The notes under the pieces were generated by a model. That model was not told the DNA's origin and searched no databases. It saw nothing but the letters and a program-made list of their open reading frames with translations. Source: Apostichopus japonicus (lineage: Eukaryota; Echinodermata; Holothuroidea; Aspidochirotida; Stichopodidae). Taken from it: DNA of 64,000 nucleotides. This document shows positions 28,801 through 43,800 of this stretch, one piece after another; within the stretch, counting starts at the first letter, position 1; every line of letters begins with the position of its first letter. The DNA lies in NCBI RefSeq assembly GCF_037975245.1, contig NC_092573.1:26505265-26569264 (forward strand), in the 5' to 3' direction. A program made the position numbers and the translations under genes.

Positions 28801-31800
28801 GCCAACTAGATAGTACATGCTTCAATAAGTCAATAACCATACCCTGACCCTTAACACATTAACCCAGCATGGCCAACTAGATAGTACATGCTTCAATAAG
28901 TCAATAACCATACCCTGACCCTTAACACATTAACCCAGCATGGCCAACTAGATAGTACATGCTTCAATAAGTCAATAACCAACCTTAGCTGTGATAACAT
29001 CACCATCATCGACATCATTGATAGCAGGTGGTTCAGTAGCAAAGACAAATCTGGTTTGTGCTCTCTTTCCAACAGAAATGGAGACTTCACCTTGCACTGG
29101 CTTGCCATATGAGTATCTACAAAGACAAATTCATAAGCATCATAAAGCAGCAGCTATAACTGATGACAAGCTTGGCAGGTTATATGTTTACATTTGTATC
29201 CATTGCTCAACCAGTCAGAATTAGGCACCCAGCATTCTCTCATTACATCCACATCATAACATTCAAGGACAAACTACTTCATTAACCACACATATACCCA
29301 TAACTTACAGGAATTTATAAATTATAAAATATACCTTGGCTACAGTATATAATGACATCACTCACACAGTCTTTAATTCAAAGAGCTATACAAATAATTA
29401 AACAACAGATGACAGGACTGATATCATTAATACTGCATAAAATGAGAGTAGAGTTTATCAACTCTTTAGGGTTAGTTCCTTGTGAGCTGCTTAGAACTTT
29501 GTCATCTTACAAAATATGCAGTTACCACAGTTATGATATTAGAGCCTAATACTGCCAATTTTGGTGTTTCAAGCAATATTTGAAAGACAAAATTGATTCC
29601 TCTAAAATATTCAAACTTTCTTTTGATAAAACTTCCTAACCTAACAGGACATGGGGATAAATGAAGCAAACTCAAGAAAGATCCAGTCCAAACACCCCAT
29701 TAATACTCCAAAGAAATGCAGCTTGAAAAGTCTTCCTTCTTTGTATTAAAATTCCCAGAAAATTGCAGAGACCTGTTTGGTTCAAACAGCATTTCAAAGG
29801 GCATATTTTGTACTTTCCACTGATATAAAATCAATATTTCATCTGCCAAGTTGTTCAAGTGGACCCAATCTTACCAATTGACTGTTTTGTAGGAAAAAGA
29901 CCCAGAAATCCTATGCATAAGGTAAAGAGACTTACTGTACACATACACTGCATTGTATGTAAGGCCCCATACATGATGCATACAAGCTGTGTTACACACA
30001 ACTATCAAACCTAACAGATTGACATTAGGTTCATTCCAAGTATATTTCTTTTCATATTTACTAATGTGAATTTCTTTAGGGCATCCTTACATACTGAATC
30101 AAGTAGGATTATTTTGTGAATCATAATATGTATAATTGCTCATAATGTGGAAGGACACTTTCTGTGCCTAGCTCTGGCATAGGTCCACTTATGCCAAGCA
30201 TAGATCAATTTTCTACTTATAGGACCGGGTTATGTTTACAAAGTTTATGTATGAATAACATTGAATCATGATCGAGTAACCATCTTTGTCTCCTTCAAAA
30301 ATCTCTATACAACACTTTTGTGTTACTCTTTTAATTCAGTTTATCTCAGATAGAAGAACATATTACAGCTGAAACAACCACAAATGCAGAGCCACAGAAT
30401 TTACTAATTAAACTGTAAAGGTCACATTAATGGAGTACATTTAGAGAGAAAGTCATTGATATGCAATGAATAAAGAATATTACTACTTCAGCATTCTGTA
30501 AATAATTTTTGTTTCGTAAGGTGTCTTAAAAGTAAACAAAATTTCATAAAAAACAACAAGATATTAAAACTTACATGCCACAAACAGTGACTGGTAGTAT
30601 TTCATCTGTGATAAGTACATATGACTGAACAGAGATTATGACATCAAATCTTGGGAGAACTAAAAGAAAATAATAAACTGCATGTTATCACAACAACAGA
30701 GCTTGCAAACATCCTCTGAAAAACTGCGCAATAATCAACACCATAAAAATGTTAGGTATAAAACAATAAACACTCCATACTAGCATTGCATCTGTATATT
30801 AATTGCTTCAAATGGCTGGAAGTCAGCTCAGAATACTGTAGCTGTTCATCTGACAATGGTGACAAATATGAAGTGGCATATAAAATGACAACAAAAGTTT
30901 TGACGTAATAATGACAGTTTTGCAACTAAAATAATTTAAAGGAGATTGTCTCATCAAGTACACTAATGTAACTACAGGTGCGTATCCAGGGGGGGGGCGT
31001 TGGGGGCGCACGCCCCCCGGGTAAGAAAAAGAGAAGAGAAAAAAAGAGAAGGAAAAAGGAAAAAAAGAGGGGAAAAAAGAGGAGGAGGAGAGGAAGGAAG
31101 GGAAAAGAAAAAGAAGAAAGAGAGAAAAAGGAGAAAAAGAGGGAGTAAAAGCAAAACGCGAAGACACCGGAAAGAGAAAGAAGAACAGTGACATCATTAC
31201 AGCGCTGAAGGGTAGCCAGTGACGGATCAATGATTTCGTAAAAGTGTGACTCACCCTACCCCTTACACCGAGAACTCCATTTTTTGACGTTTCCATTTTC
31301 CTCTCTCACTAATGATCTATATATATACTATATATGGTCTATCATAACGCGTGTGTAGAATTGTGCTATGAAACCAGCTGTGGCTGGTCTCGAACTCGAC
31401 CGTGTCGTCGGGGAACATGACGCATTTTGGGATGGGGGCGACCGCCCGCCCCCCCCCCCATTCAGCAATTTTTTAAATGATATCGCTAAGTAATTTCAAA
31501 ATAGAAAGTGCTTAGAGGCAACTTACAAGGCATGGGAAGTGTCATTTCCAGCGATCTGGGAGACATTTTCGGCCAAAATTTTCTTGTACGCTTCGCGCCA
31601 ACCTATGGTGGCGCTACGCTTAGATAATTTGCCTACAGGCTTCGCCCTCCCTTGGCAAATTCCTCGCTGCGCGCCTGTTCGAATTTGTAACGCAAACAGC
31701 AGATATAACATCATATCAGTGAGCATGAAAATGGCGTTCCAGGATGAAAAGCCTCAAAACTGTCCGACTTGCCTGAAAAAATAAACAAAATTTTTCGTGC

Positions 31801-34800
31801 GCGCGTTCAAAGTGTTCATGTCATTATCATATAAGCAAGCATCGGTTATTACATCGCATGCCATCATGTACAGTACGGTCCGTTCAAATTGCGCAGTGTA
31901 CCGCGGGATGCTAATGTAAACAACGACATGTCTCATGTAGATGTATCAAAAGCATGGAGGTCCAATTATGTCAAAACTCTCTTTACATTTGTAATGGCGA
32001 ATTAGGGCCTGCACCCCCGCCGCGCAGTGGCAGAGCGTCCATATGGTCAGGGGGCGGATGCCCCCCTGACGGACTCAAATGGACTGCTGGCGCCTTTTTC
32101 AGCTCTTTACCACTTTTTACTTATTCTAGATTATTGACTTTTTTATTGCGCTCTCATCTACTTATTGACATTTGTCACATTTTGTTGGTGTAATTTGGCG
32201 ATGACACCTTATTCTTCGTTTATCTGCAAATTAGCCAGGCCCGGAAAGGGTCATTTCTGGCGATCTAGGGAGTATCTTTACTCAAAAATTTTTTGTACGC
32301 TACGCGCCAACCGGTGGTGGCGCTCCGCTTAGATAGTGTCGAAAGCGCTCCTTCTGACCATTCTCGCCACTCCTGACCAATACCCCTAGCTCCGCCACTG
32401 CCGCCTCGCCTCCTACGCCTATGTGTGTAGTGTTCGGTTTCGGAAATATCTGCTATTTTTTTCATTTCCTTCAACCAAGTTTTATAATAGCCGTTATAAC
32501 AGGTTTTAATATTTGTATACCAATAAATTAACTGTGTCTGAATTTTCGAAAATTTCTGACCAACATTCTACATCACACTTCCCTCTACTCGTGCAATTTT
32601 GACCGGTCTGTTAGGGGTTGAAGGAAGTTTTTTCTATATTGGTTGTCCATAGATGAAATTTTGTACAAGATTATGGGTATGTTTTGAAGTGAGTTTATTC
32701 ACGAGAAATGTGAATTTTCAAATTCTGAACAAATATGGGGCTTAAAACCTTGAAAAGTGGGGCTGACGGGTATTGTGGGCCGGGAAATAGAATCACCTAC
32801 AAAAGCAAAGACCCACAGGAGATGCGATCAGGTCGAACATGATGTGTGCCGGGTTGACAATCTTCAAAAAGGTTATGGATGGAACAAAAAACTATTAGGA
32901 AATACTTGGTTCTCAGGCAAAAAGTGTACATCTGGTTGGTCATTTCAAGCCCGAGAAGTGCCGTGTCCGGTGATCTGGGGGGTTTCAAAACAAGAAATTT
33001 TCTTGTACGCTGCGCCCCAACCGATGGTGGCGCTCCGCTTAGATAGTAATTCGCGCCCCCCGGGTTTGAAAATCCTGGATACGCGCCTGAACTATAATAT
33101 TACAGCTACAGCAAAACAAAGTATGTTGTATACAAAGTACAAATCTCACAGTCCAGTATACTTAGTTAATAAACAGTTACAACAATTGATATTAAATATG
33201 GGCTAGCACATAGGCCTAAACATGCAATAAAAGACTAGAAGAGGTACCAGGCATGAAAGACATCTTGCATGACTAGACATAAAGAAGGATACAAAAGAAG
33301 AAGGCTCAATATGAAACACATCCTGTAGAAACAGACTTGTAGGCAGTTACTGGAGCAGGTTAACATATCTAACTACATGACGACAACCATATGCAGAGAA
33401 ACTGGACTCAAGTCTATGCTAACTTGAAACATATATTAAGTCAGGCCTGCTAACAGAGACTATATAGTAAAGGTCTCACATTAAAATACATAATGCAGGA
33501 TCAGACAGGTTTCACACGTAAATGTGAATAGAAATTTCATCATGATAACAAACTATAATTGATATCCACAGATCTTTGGTCATTTATAATTGGTTCAAAT
33601 CCATCACGCAAATCACAAAGCTCCCATACATAGAGACATGGAGAATTTATCACCATGTATACCACTTTCCTTCAGTAACAGTCCATATTTGTAGCTCACA
33701 CATAGTTATATACACAGACAGAATTTTAACCAACTTACCGTATTCCTCCACAACAAATTCTTGTATAGTCACCACTCCTCTGAAGAGAACATTTATCTTC
33801 CATTTTCCCAACACAGGATCGGATGTCATGGGAAAGCTTAAATCAATCAGTCCAGTGTCCTGGCGGGCTTCGTTATCCCACTGAGCGACTCGTACATCGT
33901 TTGGCGCCTGTATCCAAATTGATTCTACCTGAACATAGAAGCAAAGTTGGTAACACATTTGTTTACAAAATATTCAATAGTCTTTTCTCTGGTTTGGTTG
34001 CAACGTATCTTGGATGGAATGAATATTCTACCAGAAATTGATGAATATAATAACAATGAACTGTATGAAGTCAAGGAAGTCCTTTGTAGAATCCTGCACA
34101 TTCTAATTACTCAAACTTCAATTAAATTGATTTTCAGATGAAATTTGATAACCTAGTTAAGGTTCCACAACCACACATACATGTATAGCAAGGAAAGATC
34201 CCTGAGTAAAAAAGGCTTGGGGATGATCAAGATGGCTGAAGGCTCAATAGCAGGTCAAAGGCAGACATTAGTCAACAGTAATGGGAGCAAAATGTGTAAG
34301 GTACAGTAAAGTAAATGGCATAACCTCTTGACCCCCTCCACCAACATGCTAGTAACTCAGGCAATGGTTTATACAACTGCTTGATTGGTTTGGTTTCTTG
34401 CTGGAAGCAAAGGAACCTATTCAGTCAGGTTGTCATGTGTGTATGTGCAGGGGCGGCGATCTGTTTCAAATATTGGGGGGGACATTTGCTTGGATGCAGG
34501 CGAATTACTATCTAAGCGGAGCGCCACCATTGGTTGGCGCGCAGCGTACAAGAAAATTTCTGGTTTTGATAGCCCCCCAGATCACCGGAAATGGCACTTC
34601 TCGGGCTTGAAAATGACCAACCAGATGTACACTTTTGCCTGAGAACCAAGTTTTTCCCAATAGTTTTTTTTTTTTCATTCATAACCTTTTTTCAAGATTG
34701 TCACCAGTCACACATCATGTTCGACCTCATCGCATCTCATTGCATCTCCTGTGGATCATTACTTTTGTAGGTAATTCTACGTAACGCCCCACAATACCCG

Positions 34801-37800
34801 TCAGCCCCACTTTTCAAGGTTTTAAGCCCATTATTTGTTCAGAATTTGAATAATAAATTCACTTCAAAACAAGCCCATAATGTTGCACAAAATATTTCAT
34901 CTATGGACAACCAATATAGAAAAACCCCCCTCAACCCCAAAATTGCACGAGTAGAGGGAAGTATGATGAAGAATGTTGGTCAAGGAATTTTCGAAAATTC
35001 AGACACAGTTAAATTATTGGTGTACAAATATTAAAACCTCTTATAATGGCTACTATAAAACTTCGATATCATAGAAAATACCAAAAAAATATGCTCGAGG
35101 AGGAGGGCGGTCTCCACCCTTCACCCCCACCCTCCCTTGGCTACGCACCTGCGGTTAGAAATCTTGTAGGAAAGAGGCCAAATGGAAACCAAGTGAACCC
35201 ATATCGATGTGGATCATATATATGATTGTACGTACTTACTACTTACACTCATACACAAGATGCAAACCAAATTTCATTACGGATGCGGTCCGTCTAGCTA
35301 TTCATTTCGAAAAAAAAGTAAAAACTACTTTCGGTCATATATAGTAACAAATTGTGACACGGTTAGACAGGGGCCTTGCGAGGAATTTGCCAAGGGAGGG
35401 GCAAAGCTTGTACCCAGACTTTCTAAGCGTAGCGCCACCATAAGTTGGCGCGAAGCGCAAAAGAAAATTTTGGCCGAAAATGCCTCCCAGATCGCTGGAA
35501 ATGGCACTTCCCAGGCCTTGTAAGTTGCATGTAAGCATTTTCTATTTTGAAATTACTAGCGATATCATAAAAAATACAAAACATATGCTTAAAAAAAGAA
35601 CTATGCCACCAAATATTGGGGGGGATATTAGATACTATATCCCCCACCTAAAATATTGGGGGGGACATGTCCCCCCGTCCCCCCCATGATCGCCGCCCAT
35701 GTGTATGTGGGCACATCTGTGACACTTTCTTGGGTCCTCTATAACTCATCAACAATGGGAATTTGCAATACTCCCTGTGTATATGCATCATTATGAAAAA
35801 GTGGGGCCTATTGTTTAGGTAATGGGGTCAAACATAACACTTTTTACATTGCAAAAACTCTGCAACTTTAAGTGGGAACGTGACCAAACTTGGTATACAG
35901 TTGTTGGTTAATAGCTGTGACATGTAGGCTTATTTTTTGGGACCATCTGGGCAAAATAAAATCCAGGGCCCATTTTTGGGCCGGTTGGGCCCAAATTTTA
36001 TTTCCACCTCAAATACATTTCGGGATATAGTCTTTGAGACCAAATTTGTGGGGCCCAATATTTTTGGAACAGTTTGGGCCCACATTTTTAGTGGTTCAAT
36101 TTTTGGGGGCAAATAAATGTTTGAGTCACTCACTTTGTTTGGGCCAATATTTTTGGGATCATTTAGGCACACCATTTTTATTGGGCTCAATTTCTTAGAT
36201 GGTGCCAAAAAATTTGAATTGCAGTAACTTTACCCACAACCTTACATCAGATTGTATCCAAACTTGCAATACAGTTGTTGGTTAATAGCTGGTACATGTG
36301 GGCGTAAATATTATGATATTGAGTGATGCCATAAAATACTTAAATATTCCACTGAAGCAAGGAACCATAGTGCCCACTGCACTTCTGTTTTCTTTGGGGA
36401 GGGCAGACAGTTGGCATACAAATTGTGAATGATATATACAGTGAATAAAAGATACTTGTACATTCATACAATGAAGATATGAGTTAGTAGTCTCTATGTA
36501 TTATGGCAAAAGAAATCATTGCTTGGTTGGATATTGCGAGGTTGATGTGTTTCCTTCCGAACTGAAAAAATCAGTCATTAATGCCAAATTTTCCAGAGAA
36601 ATTTCTTCTAACAGAATTCTAAATTTACAAGAGGTATCCTTTGCCACTGAAACAAACTAAAGTTTCAAACTGTGATATTCATGCAATTTCAGTATCACTA
36701 TTGCAATGGAACAAACAGCTTTCATCACTTTGATGTGTGACCTAGTTTTGAATCAACTTTTTTGTTTATAAATATATTTTCTTTGATATCCCTGTACCTC
36801 ATTACAAAATTCAATATCATTTCAAAATGATTCCTTTATTTAAGTAATTCAAATCAAAGTGAGGGCTATTCTTAAAATTGTACAGTATATCTGTAAGTTC
36901 AAATTTGTAGTGTAATATTAAAGTTGTATTATAACTTTAAATTTACCCTTCTATCTAACACTTAATAATTAATTGTAAAATTATGCGATATCTAGATTTG
37001 GCAATTATCATACAGATATTCAACTAGCTCTACATTCACAGCATTGTCTGGATTAATTTTTGTCATTAATGACTTCCTATTTATTATCCAACAAAGAAAA
37101 TGTCAAAATGGTCCCTTGAAATGTAGCTGGGGAAGGCAGTAATAAGGATCAGATCAAATGAAAACTTTTTAAATGTTTAAATGACCATTCTTCCCAAGAG
37201 CTTTTTATCTTTATTATGACACCTGAGCAAACCTCACAGTATAAAATTACTTACTGGTCGCAGATCTGGCAGAAAGTTTGGGTCTAGGCTCAGGATGCGG
37301 AAAAATACTGTGAATGAAAAATATATTTAATTTTATATCAAAATAATGATGTCTGGACCACACATTGTAATACAATTGTAATAACTGAGCAGGGAAGAAT
37401 TCAGTTCATGCATGTTGCATTCTCCCATATGCGTGTATGGGTGCGTGTATGGGTGCTTGTATGTGTGTATGTGTGTGTGTGTGTATGTGTGTATGTGTGC
37501 GTGTATGCGTGTATGTATGTATGTATGTATGTATGTATGTATGTATGTATGTATGTATGTATGTATGTATGTATGTATGTATGTATGTATGTATGCGTGT
37601 ATGTATGTATGTACATGTGTATGTATGTATGTATGTATGTGTGTATGTATGTATGTATGTATGTATGTGTGTATGGGTGTATGTATGGGTGTATGTATGT
37701 ATGTATGTATATTAGATCCTCCTGCAAGCAGGAACTCGCCAAGAAGCCTCATTGGCTTATCAAAGCCGCAAGCTGACCGAAGTCAGTCTCTCACATTCAT

Positions 37801-40800
37801 ATTTAACGTCCATGATTAGGAATTGTTAATTGTCAACAACTCTGTAACTGTACGACATACATTAATCTAGGAGTGACTCGAACCGGGGACCTTATGATTA
37901 GGCACCGGCGTTAACCACATGAGCTAACACTCCATACCATAATGCCAAATGCTAAAACATGCATTAGACATACACTCTTGATGTTTATTAGGTAGGTTGG
38001 ATTGCACTGGAATATCCTGCACAGCAATCCAATACTCTTTACTTTGATGCACCAGTGGCTGGGGTAATTTACATATAGACAGCATGACGAAAGTTACAGT
38101 TATCTCCAACCATGCAAATGGCTAACAAAATTTGTTCTTATATTGTGTTTTAAACAAAAGAACAAACCAGCAAAATAGCAAGTGTACAATTGCGGATATG
38201 TTTTTAATCATTGGTATAGGGCTATACAAATGTCACTTTAAAATTCCTCAATTAGTGAAGAATGCTCATAATGAATTGTACCATCAAAGGACAGGAGTTA
38301 AATGTTAACTATTTTGACAAAAACTTTGAAGTTATTTTCAATGTTATTTTGCACTTTTGAACCTTTTCAACAATATCCCCAAATTTTGTTCCAAAACTGT
38401 AATGGGAGATTAATGAGAAACTACTGAACATTCCAATTTTTGACAACTCAGGTTAAAGGAATTTCTCACTTGGAGATGACTGAAATGGCCTTGAATAGCT
38501 GTCACATTTAGGATGCATCCTGTCAGAAAAACATTTCAATGAGATCAGATACAGTCTGTCATGTGAGTATGTTTTCTGTTAAATGTAAAAGAAATTGGAA
38601 GCAACTGAATAAGTGTAAGGATTTGTGTAAACACTTACCTTTACACATAATCAAAAATGCGAGAAACAGAAACAATCACATTTTGGTCAATTGAATCTAA
38701 ATATGTATAGCCTCTAGTTCTAAAATCCAACTGGGCCTACAGTATGGAGTTAATTTTTGGTGTTTGTTCATTAATTTTTTACCCATATCACTGAAATATT
38801 CTAATGGATTTTTTTCCAAATATGTGAGGGTCACATGGTCTGTGAAATTTTCAGGATATTTATTAACACCACCATTTTCACAGTGACTTAGGGTGTAGGG
38901 ACCAAGCTAGGGCAGGATGAAGTTTTCTAAATTACTTTTGGAAGTGAAAATTAATATTTTGCTGCCTTTTTCTCCAATGAGGCTTCTTCGCAAGTTCCTG
39001 CTTGCAGGAGGATCTATACATACACACATATAACTTGCATAGCTGCTCAGTAGCTGCTTGGACATCAGCATCTGAATTTTGGGTCAAGAATCACCAAAGA
39101 AACTCTGAATGCAAGAAAAACAGTAGCCTGCATGTTTGTATTACTGTGAAAGCAGACACAAACCCAAACATGGTTAATATGAGATAGAGATAACTGAAAT
39201 ACAAGACAAAAATCTGCAGTATTTAAGCTAAAGGTTGAGTTTTGAATTTCCCCTTGAAATTCACCTCATGAATGCCAGTGCATGCCTCATGATGGTAATA
39301 CAGTGTCACTTTGCTAAAAGTGTGAATGTATTATACTAACTACAGACCACACTTGTTATTCTAATTCAAACTGTGTTGCATAAACTTGGTACCTGTTTGT
39401 CCAGGTTTGTAAATGGCTTTGTCTGTCTGCACAATCGTGTCTCTGTTATCACATCGGATAGTTAGCCGTCTTTCCTCCCTAACAGTCCAAGCTATGGCTG
39501 TTTCCTCTTTAAGGTGGACAGTCAGAGAACCAAATATTGAAGAACAATCTTCCATCTCTGGTATCTGGAAATAAACAGAAAGCAGTAAATGACTTAAACT
39601 AGTCATTGTTTCTCTTGAATTAATCCCTCATTAGATGAAGCCCAAATATATTTCTACATGTTTTCTATGTCCCTCCTGTAAGCACACCTACCACAAGCTA
39701 CCCTTCAAGGAGTACCAACTAGCTGTTTATACACTGAATATTTTCTCTTTACCAGCTCCATACAATTAAATCAAGCCTCCATACACCACAAATATGCCTT
39801 CTCTCTCAAGTAAGTACAATCAATCACATGCTATAAGACTACTGTATATAGGCTTCCGCATATCTCCAGTGAGAATTTATGAGCCTCTATATAGGCCTAC
39901 CTCAGCATAACTCTAACTAAATAACTCCTGAATTCATGCCAATTGTTGAGGCCTCTGTAAGACTGTAATCAGATAAATAATGCATGCCACCTCCTGATGA
40001 TTTCCAAAGCCTACTGTAGATACTCCACTACGTTCTGGCTATGACACATGAAAAAAAAAACTATATACACCCTACTGTTTAGCCTTCTACCTACCTCCAG
40101 TGAGTATGTAGCTGCATCAGAAACTACTGATGATTCTTCTGCAATAGTTTCTCCATTTACAGAAAGCAAAACCCAAACATTGATCGGCTCCAATGGTTCA
40201 AAAATAGTCACAAGAACATCTTCTGTAGATCCAGCCACTAAGATTTTGGGAACTGTTATTAGGTAAAAACCTTTCAGAGCATTATCTGCAATAGAATCTC
40301 TGAGGAAAAGAAAATTTTGACTAACATTGCAAATTGCAGATATATCTTAGAAGTGCCACCTTGTTGTTGCAATTAGGTATCTTCAGTCATCCAAATACAC
40401 CTCAGTCGACATTACTGTAGGCCTATGTTATACTCTTGTCCATTCATGACAATGGTTCTAAGAAGTAGAGAAACCTGTTTCCATGGAAACAATTCCAGAC
40501 AATATTATCACAGTCCATGTACGTATGTATCCTTCCATATTTCCCTGCTTATTGCCTAAGTTGCGAATGTAGGCTATATCTTTGGACTGAAATTGTTATT
40601 AAGGATGTGTTCCTATATCATACCTTCTATCAGGCAAAGAGAATGTTTTGCTGTCCCCTGGAGGGGAAAGAGTAGATGGATGCATACTTTTTGTTTGAGA
40701 AATGTCGTTGCTGTATTGTCCTATTCAACCTGAAAGCTTTTAAACTGAATAAAAATGTTTGGAACCCTGAAGCAGTTAAATGAGCCCAACTTATATAGAG

Positions 40801-43800
40801 ACTGCTTTAACTGTTACACTTCACATATACAGTAGAGACCTTATGCCTCTGATTATGTAATTAATGTAGGTATTGACATGTCTGTTACTTAACAGTTGGA
40901 CAAATAAGTGAATGAGTGTCCTTACTTCTTTACCTGTACATAACAATATTATACTCAATTAACAGCATAATGATCAACTATATGAGCACTCCTTGCTGAG
41001 GTGAGGCTCCTTATACAATTTGTATGATTCACCCTATTCATTTGCTTACCACGCTACCCTACATGCACCACGTAAAATTACACATATGCATAAAACCTAG
41101 AGCAACTGTTATCTAACACACATAATAATACAGACCATGCCTGCAGCTGTCAAAATGATGCTAATCTACTCTGTGTATAACGTACAGCCTCTGCACATAA
41201 TTATACTTCGATGTGCAACCAGTCCAGCCACAGTATACAGGATCTCCATGGTAAACATAACCCATTTGATAGCCGTAACTACAAAAAAAACTTACTTTAT
41301 AATCATTGCGAACATGGCAGCTAGCCTGCATTAAACAATTAAGGAATCACCGCTGAGGAGGCCTTTATCATTTTACAACAAATGAAAACATTATGAACCT
41401 ACCTGGAGGGGAGAGTAGATGAAAATATGTTTAGCTTTTGCTTGAGAAATGGCATTGCTGACGTATGGTCAACCAGCAGCCTGCCCAGCCCTTCAGTAAT
41501 TTAACTGACGGATTGAAATCAGCTAACTGATGAACTGGATAAATACATTCCGGAAAACAGTGACAATACCACAATTTCAAAGCTGGCAATTTATTTTAGT
41601 ATTGCTTTGTAGGCAGCGGGGTAACGCCTTTGGGGCTCGGACGGGGCAAACCCAGGGGCCCCGACCAAAGGGGGCCCCGCCGCGCTGATGTACAGAACTT
41701 AGAAGAGGGGTACCCTTTTTTTTCATTCTTTTTTGAAACGGCACGTTTTCGTTTGAAAAGAAACTATAAACGAGACAATGGATATATTTTTTGTGCGTGA
41801 CTACGTTCGTCATAAATCATATGCCCCTGCAAATCTCGGATCCTAATTCTTTTCGCACGACTGACTCAAGAGCCTGAGGTACACACTGGAACTTGATAGG
41901 CTACGCTGGTACATATTATAGCGAAATAGCGCCTCTAATTTCAATGAATTCGCTCTCGGTCAGGGTTGCCACATGACATTGGCCGATAACTGGCCAAATG
42001 ACACAAATTTGGCATATTTTGAACCCCTTTGGCTGATGCTTTCCTCAGCTATCGGCCAAATCGCCGATGCCTCAGTAAATTCAAGCTGTAGCTTTTCCAA
42101 GTTCTCGGGAACTTGGACACCATTTGTCCACAGGAGTTACGCCACGGTTGGAAATATACATGTTTATGTTAATTGGACATTGGTCATTTGGTCTTATTGT
42201 CCTTTCAATCTCTTAATGTATTCTAGCTTTGCAACACATTTTTTTATATTCCCAGTATGACAGACAAGGCGGACCAAATGTGTCTATGAACGCAGATTTC
42301 CCCCAAAATCTCAGTCGATAAAATCACCACGAAATGTTCCATATACGGCTTAGATTGCACAAGAGAGCTTGTAGAACCCCAGAGCTTCCAGGGCCCTAAG
42401 GCGGGCCCTGGACCCACGCCTTTGTGACTTCGCGCTCCGCGCTCGTGATGTGCGCTGTGCGCACATCGGTTGATTCTTCGCAGCAGCAGGGGGCCCCTTC
42501 CTTCCCTGGACCCAGGGGCCCCAGACTCATAGTTACGCCGCTGTTTGTAGGGGGCATAATTCATACCTGTCACAAATGCACTTGAACATTTAATCCTTTT
42601 GATGCGAACCCTTTGTGAATTTAGGGCGAAATTTCACCAACTTTGGATGTATTGACCAAAAGAAGTACGTAAAAGTAAGGCACTGGATTTTTTTTAACAT
42701 TCAAAACATACACCACATGTTAAGTCAGTCAACCATTGTCAATCAAAGAATCAACGATTTCTGTAGACAACGAGCAACATAAACCCTGTGCAGTGCTGAT
42801 TAACAGCAATTATAATCAAGTTGCACTCAAAAGTTTGTACATTAACTGATGTGTTTTAATTCAGGAAACTGCCACTGACAACTTGTTTTAAGCCAGATGT
42901 TTCAAGCACTTGCCTTTTTAGCAAGTGGATTAAATTGTGCAATTTTAAAGGCTGTTACTAACGATGGCGGGGAGACCACTTCAGCAGACTTAACAATAAC
43001 AGAATATTATTCCGTTGGTGAACACAGTACCGTTCTTTTGAACTCTAATACGTCATCAGCAATTGATGTTTATTAACTAGATTTAACAAAGTAGTAACTT
43101 CTCTTTTATTCGGCCAAACAAATGGGTATGCTCACTACATTACATTTACAGTTACACATACTCACAGAAACGTTTAGAGTTGTTGTATCTCGGTAAAACA
43201 TTAATTTTCAGATTTTTGACATTTTGACGACTTGTTTTATCTCGACAAAACGTCAATTTTCAGGTTTTTGTCATTTTGACGACTTGTTGTATCTCGGCAA
43301 AACGTCAACTTTCAGAGTTTTGTTATTTTGAAAAGTTTTTGTATCCCGGCAAAACGTCAATTTTCAGAATTTTGTCAGTTTCACGACTTGTTGTATCTCG
43401 GCAAAACGTTAAGATTCAGATTTTTGTCATTTTGACAACTTGTTGCATCTCGGCAAAACGTCAATTTTCAAAATTTTGTCATTTTGACGACTTGTTTTAT
43501 CTCGACAAAACGTCAATTTTCAGGTTTTTGTCATTTTGACGACTTGTTGTATCTCGGCAAAACGTCATTTTCAGAGTTTTGTTATTTTGAAAAGTTTTTG
43601 TATCTCGGCAAAACGTCAATTTTCAGAATTTTGTCAGTTTCACGACTTGTTGTATCTCGGCAAAACGTTAAGATTCAGATTTTTGTCATTTTGACAACTT
43701 GTTGCGTCTCGGCAAAACGTCAATTTTCAAACTTTTGTCTTTTTGATGACTTGTTGTATGTCAGCAAAACGTCAATTTTCAAAATTTTGTCATTTTGACG

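Larger units (their letters stand above)
30975..33089. mobile_element. hAT-like non-autonomous element (copy 1) with a nested insertion
   Basis: Ends are CAGGTGCGTATCCAGG (left) and CCTGGATACGCGCCTG (right), 15/16 inverted match, followed inward by G/C runs. AACTA flanks both sides directly, but no clear 8-bp duplication. It contains a purine-rich tract (31019-31160), the GCGCCA...TGGCGC module at about 31585-31614 and 33010-33030, and a smaller element at 32025-32400. No transposase is seen. Its interior (about 32490-32970) is an inverted copy of 34630-35030. Confidence 0.7.

Noticed and set aside
30823-31296. Phe/Ser/Leu-rich open frame
   Set aside because: It reads the polypurine tract of a transposon; the mirror frame at 53356-53766 is the same artefact.
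37333-37819. Several long open frames on both strands (Tyr/Met/Val/Cys- or His/Thr-rich)
   Set aside because: They only translate the TATG microsatellite in different frames.
43276-43798. Plus-strand open frames (…FRILSVSRLVVSRQN…)
   Set aside because: Translation of the 52-bp minisatellite.
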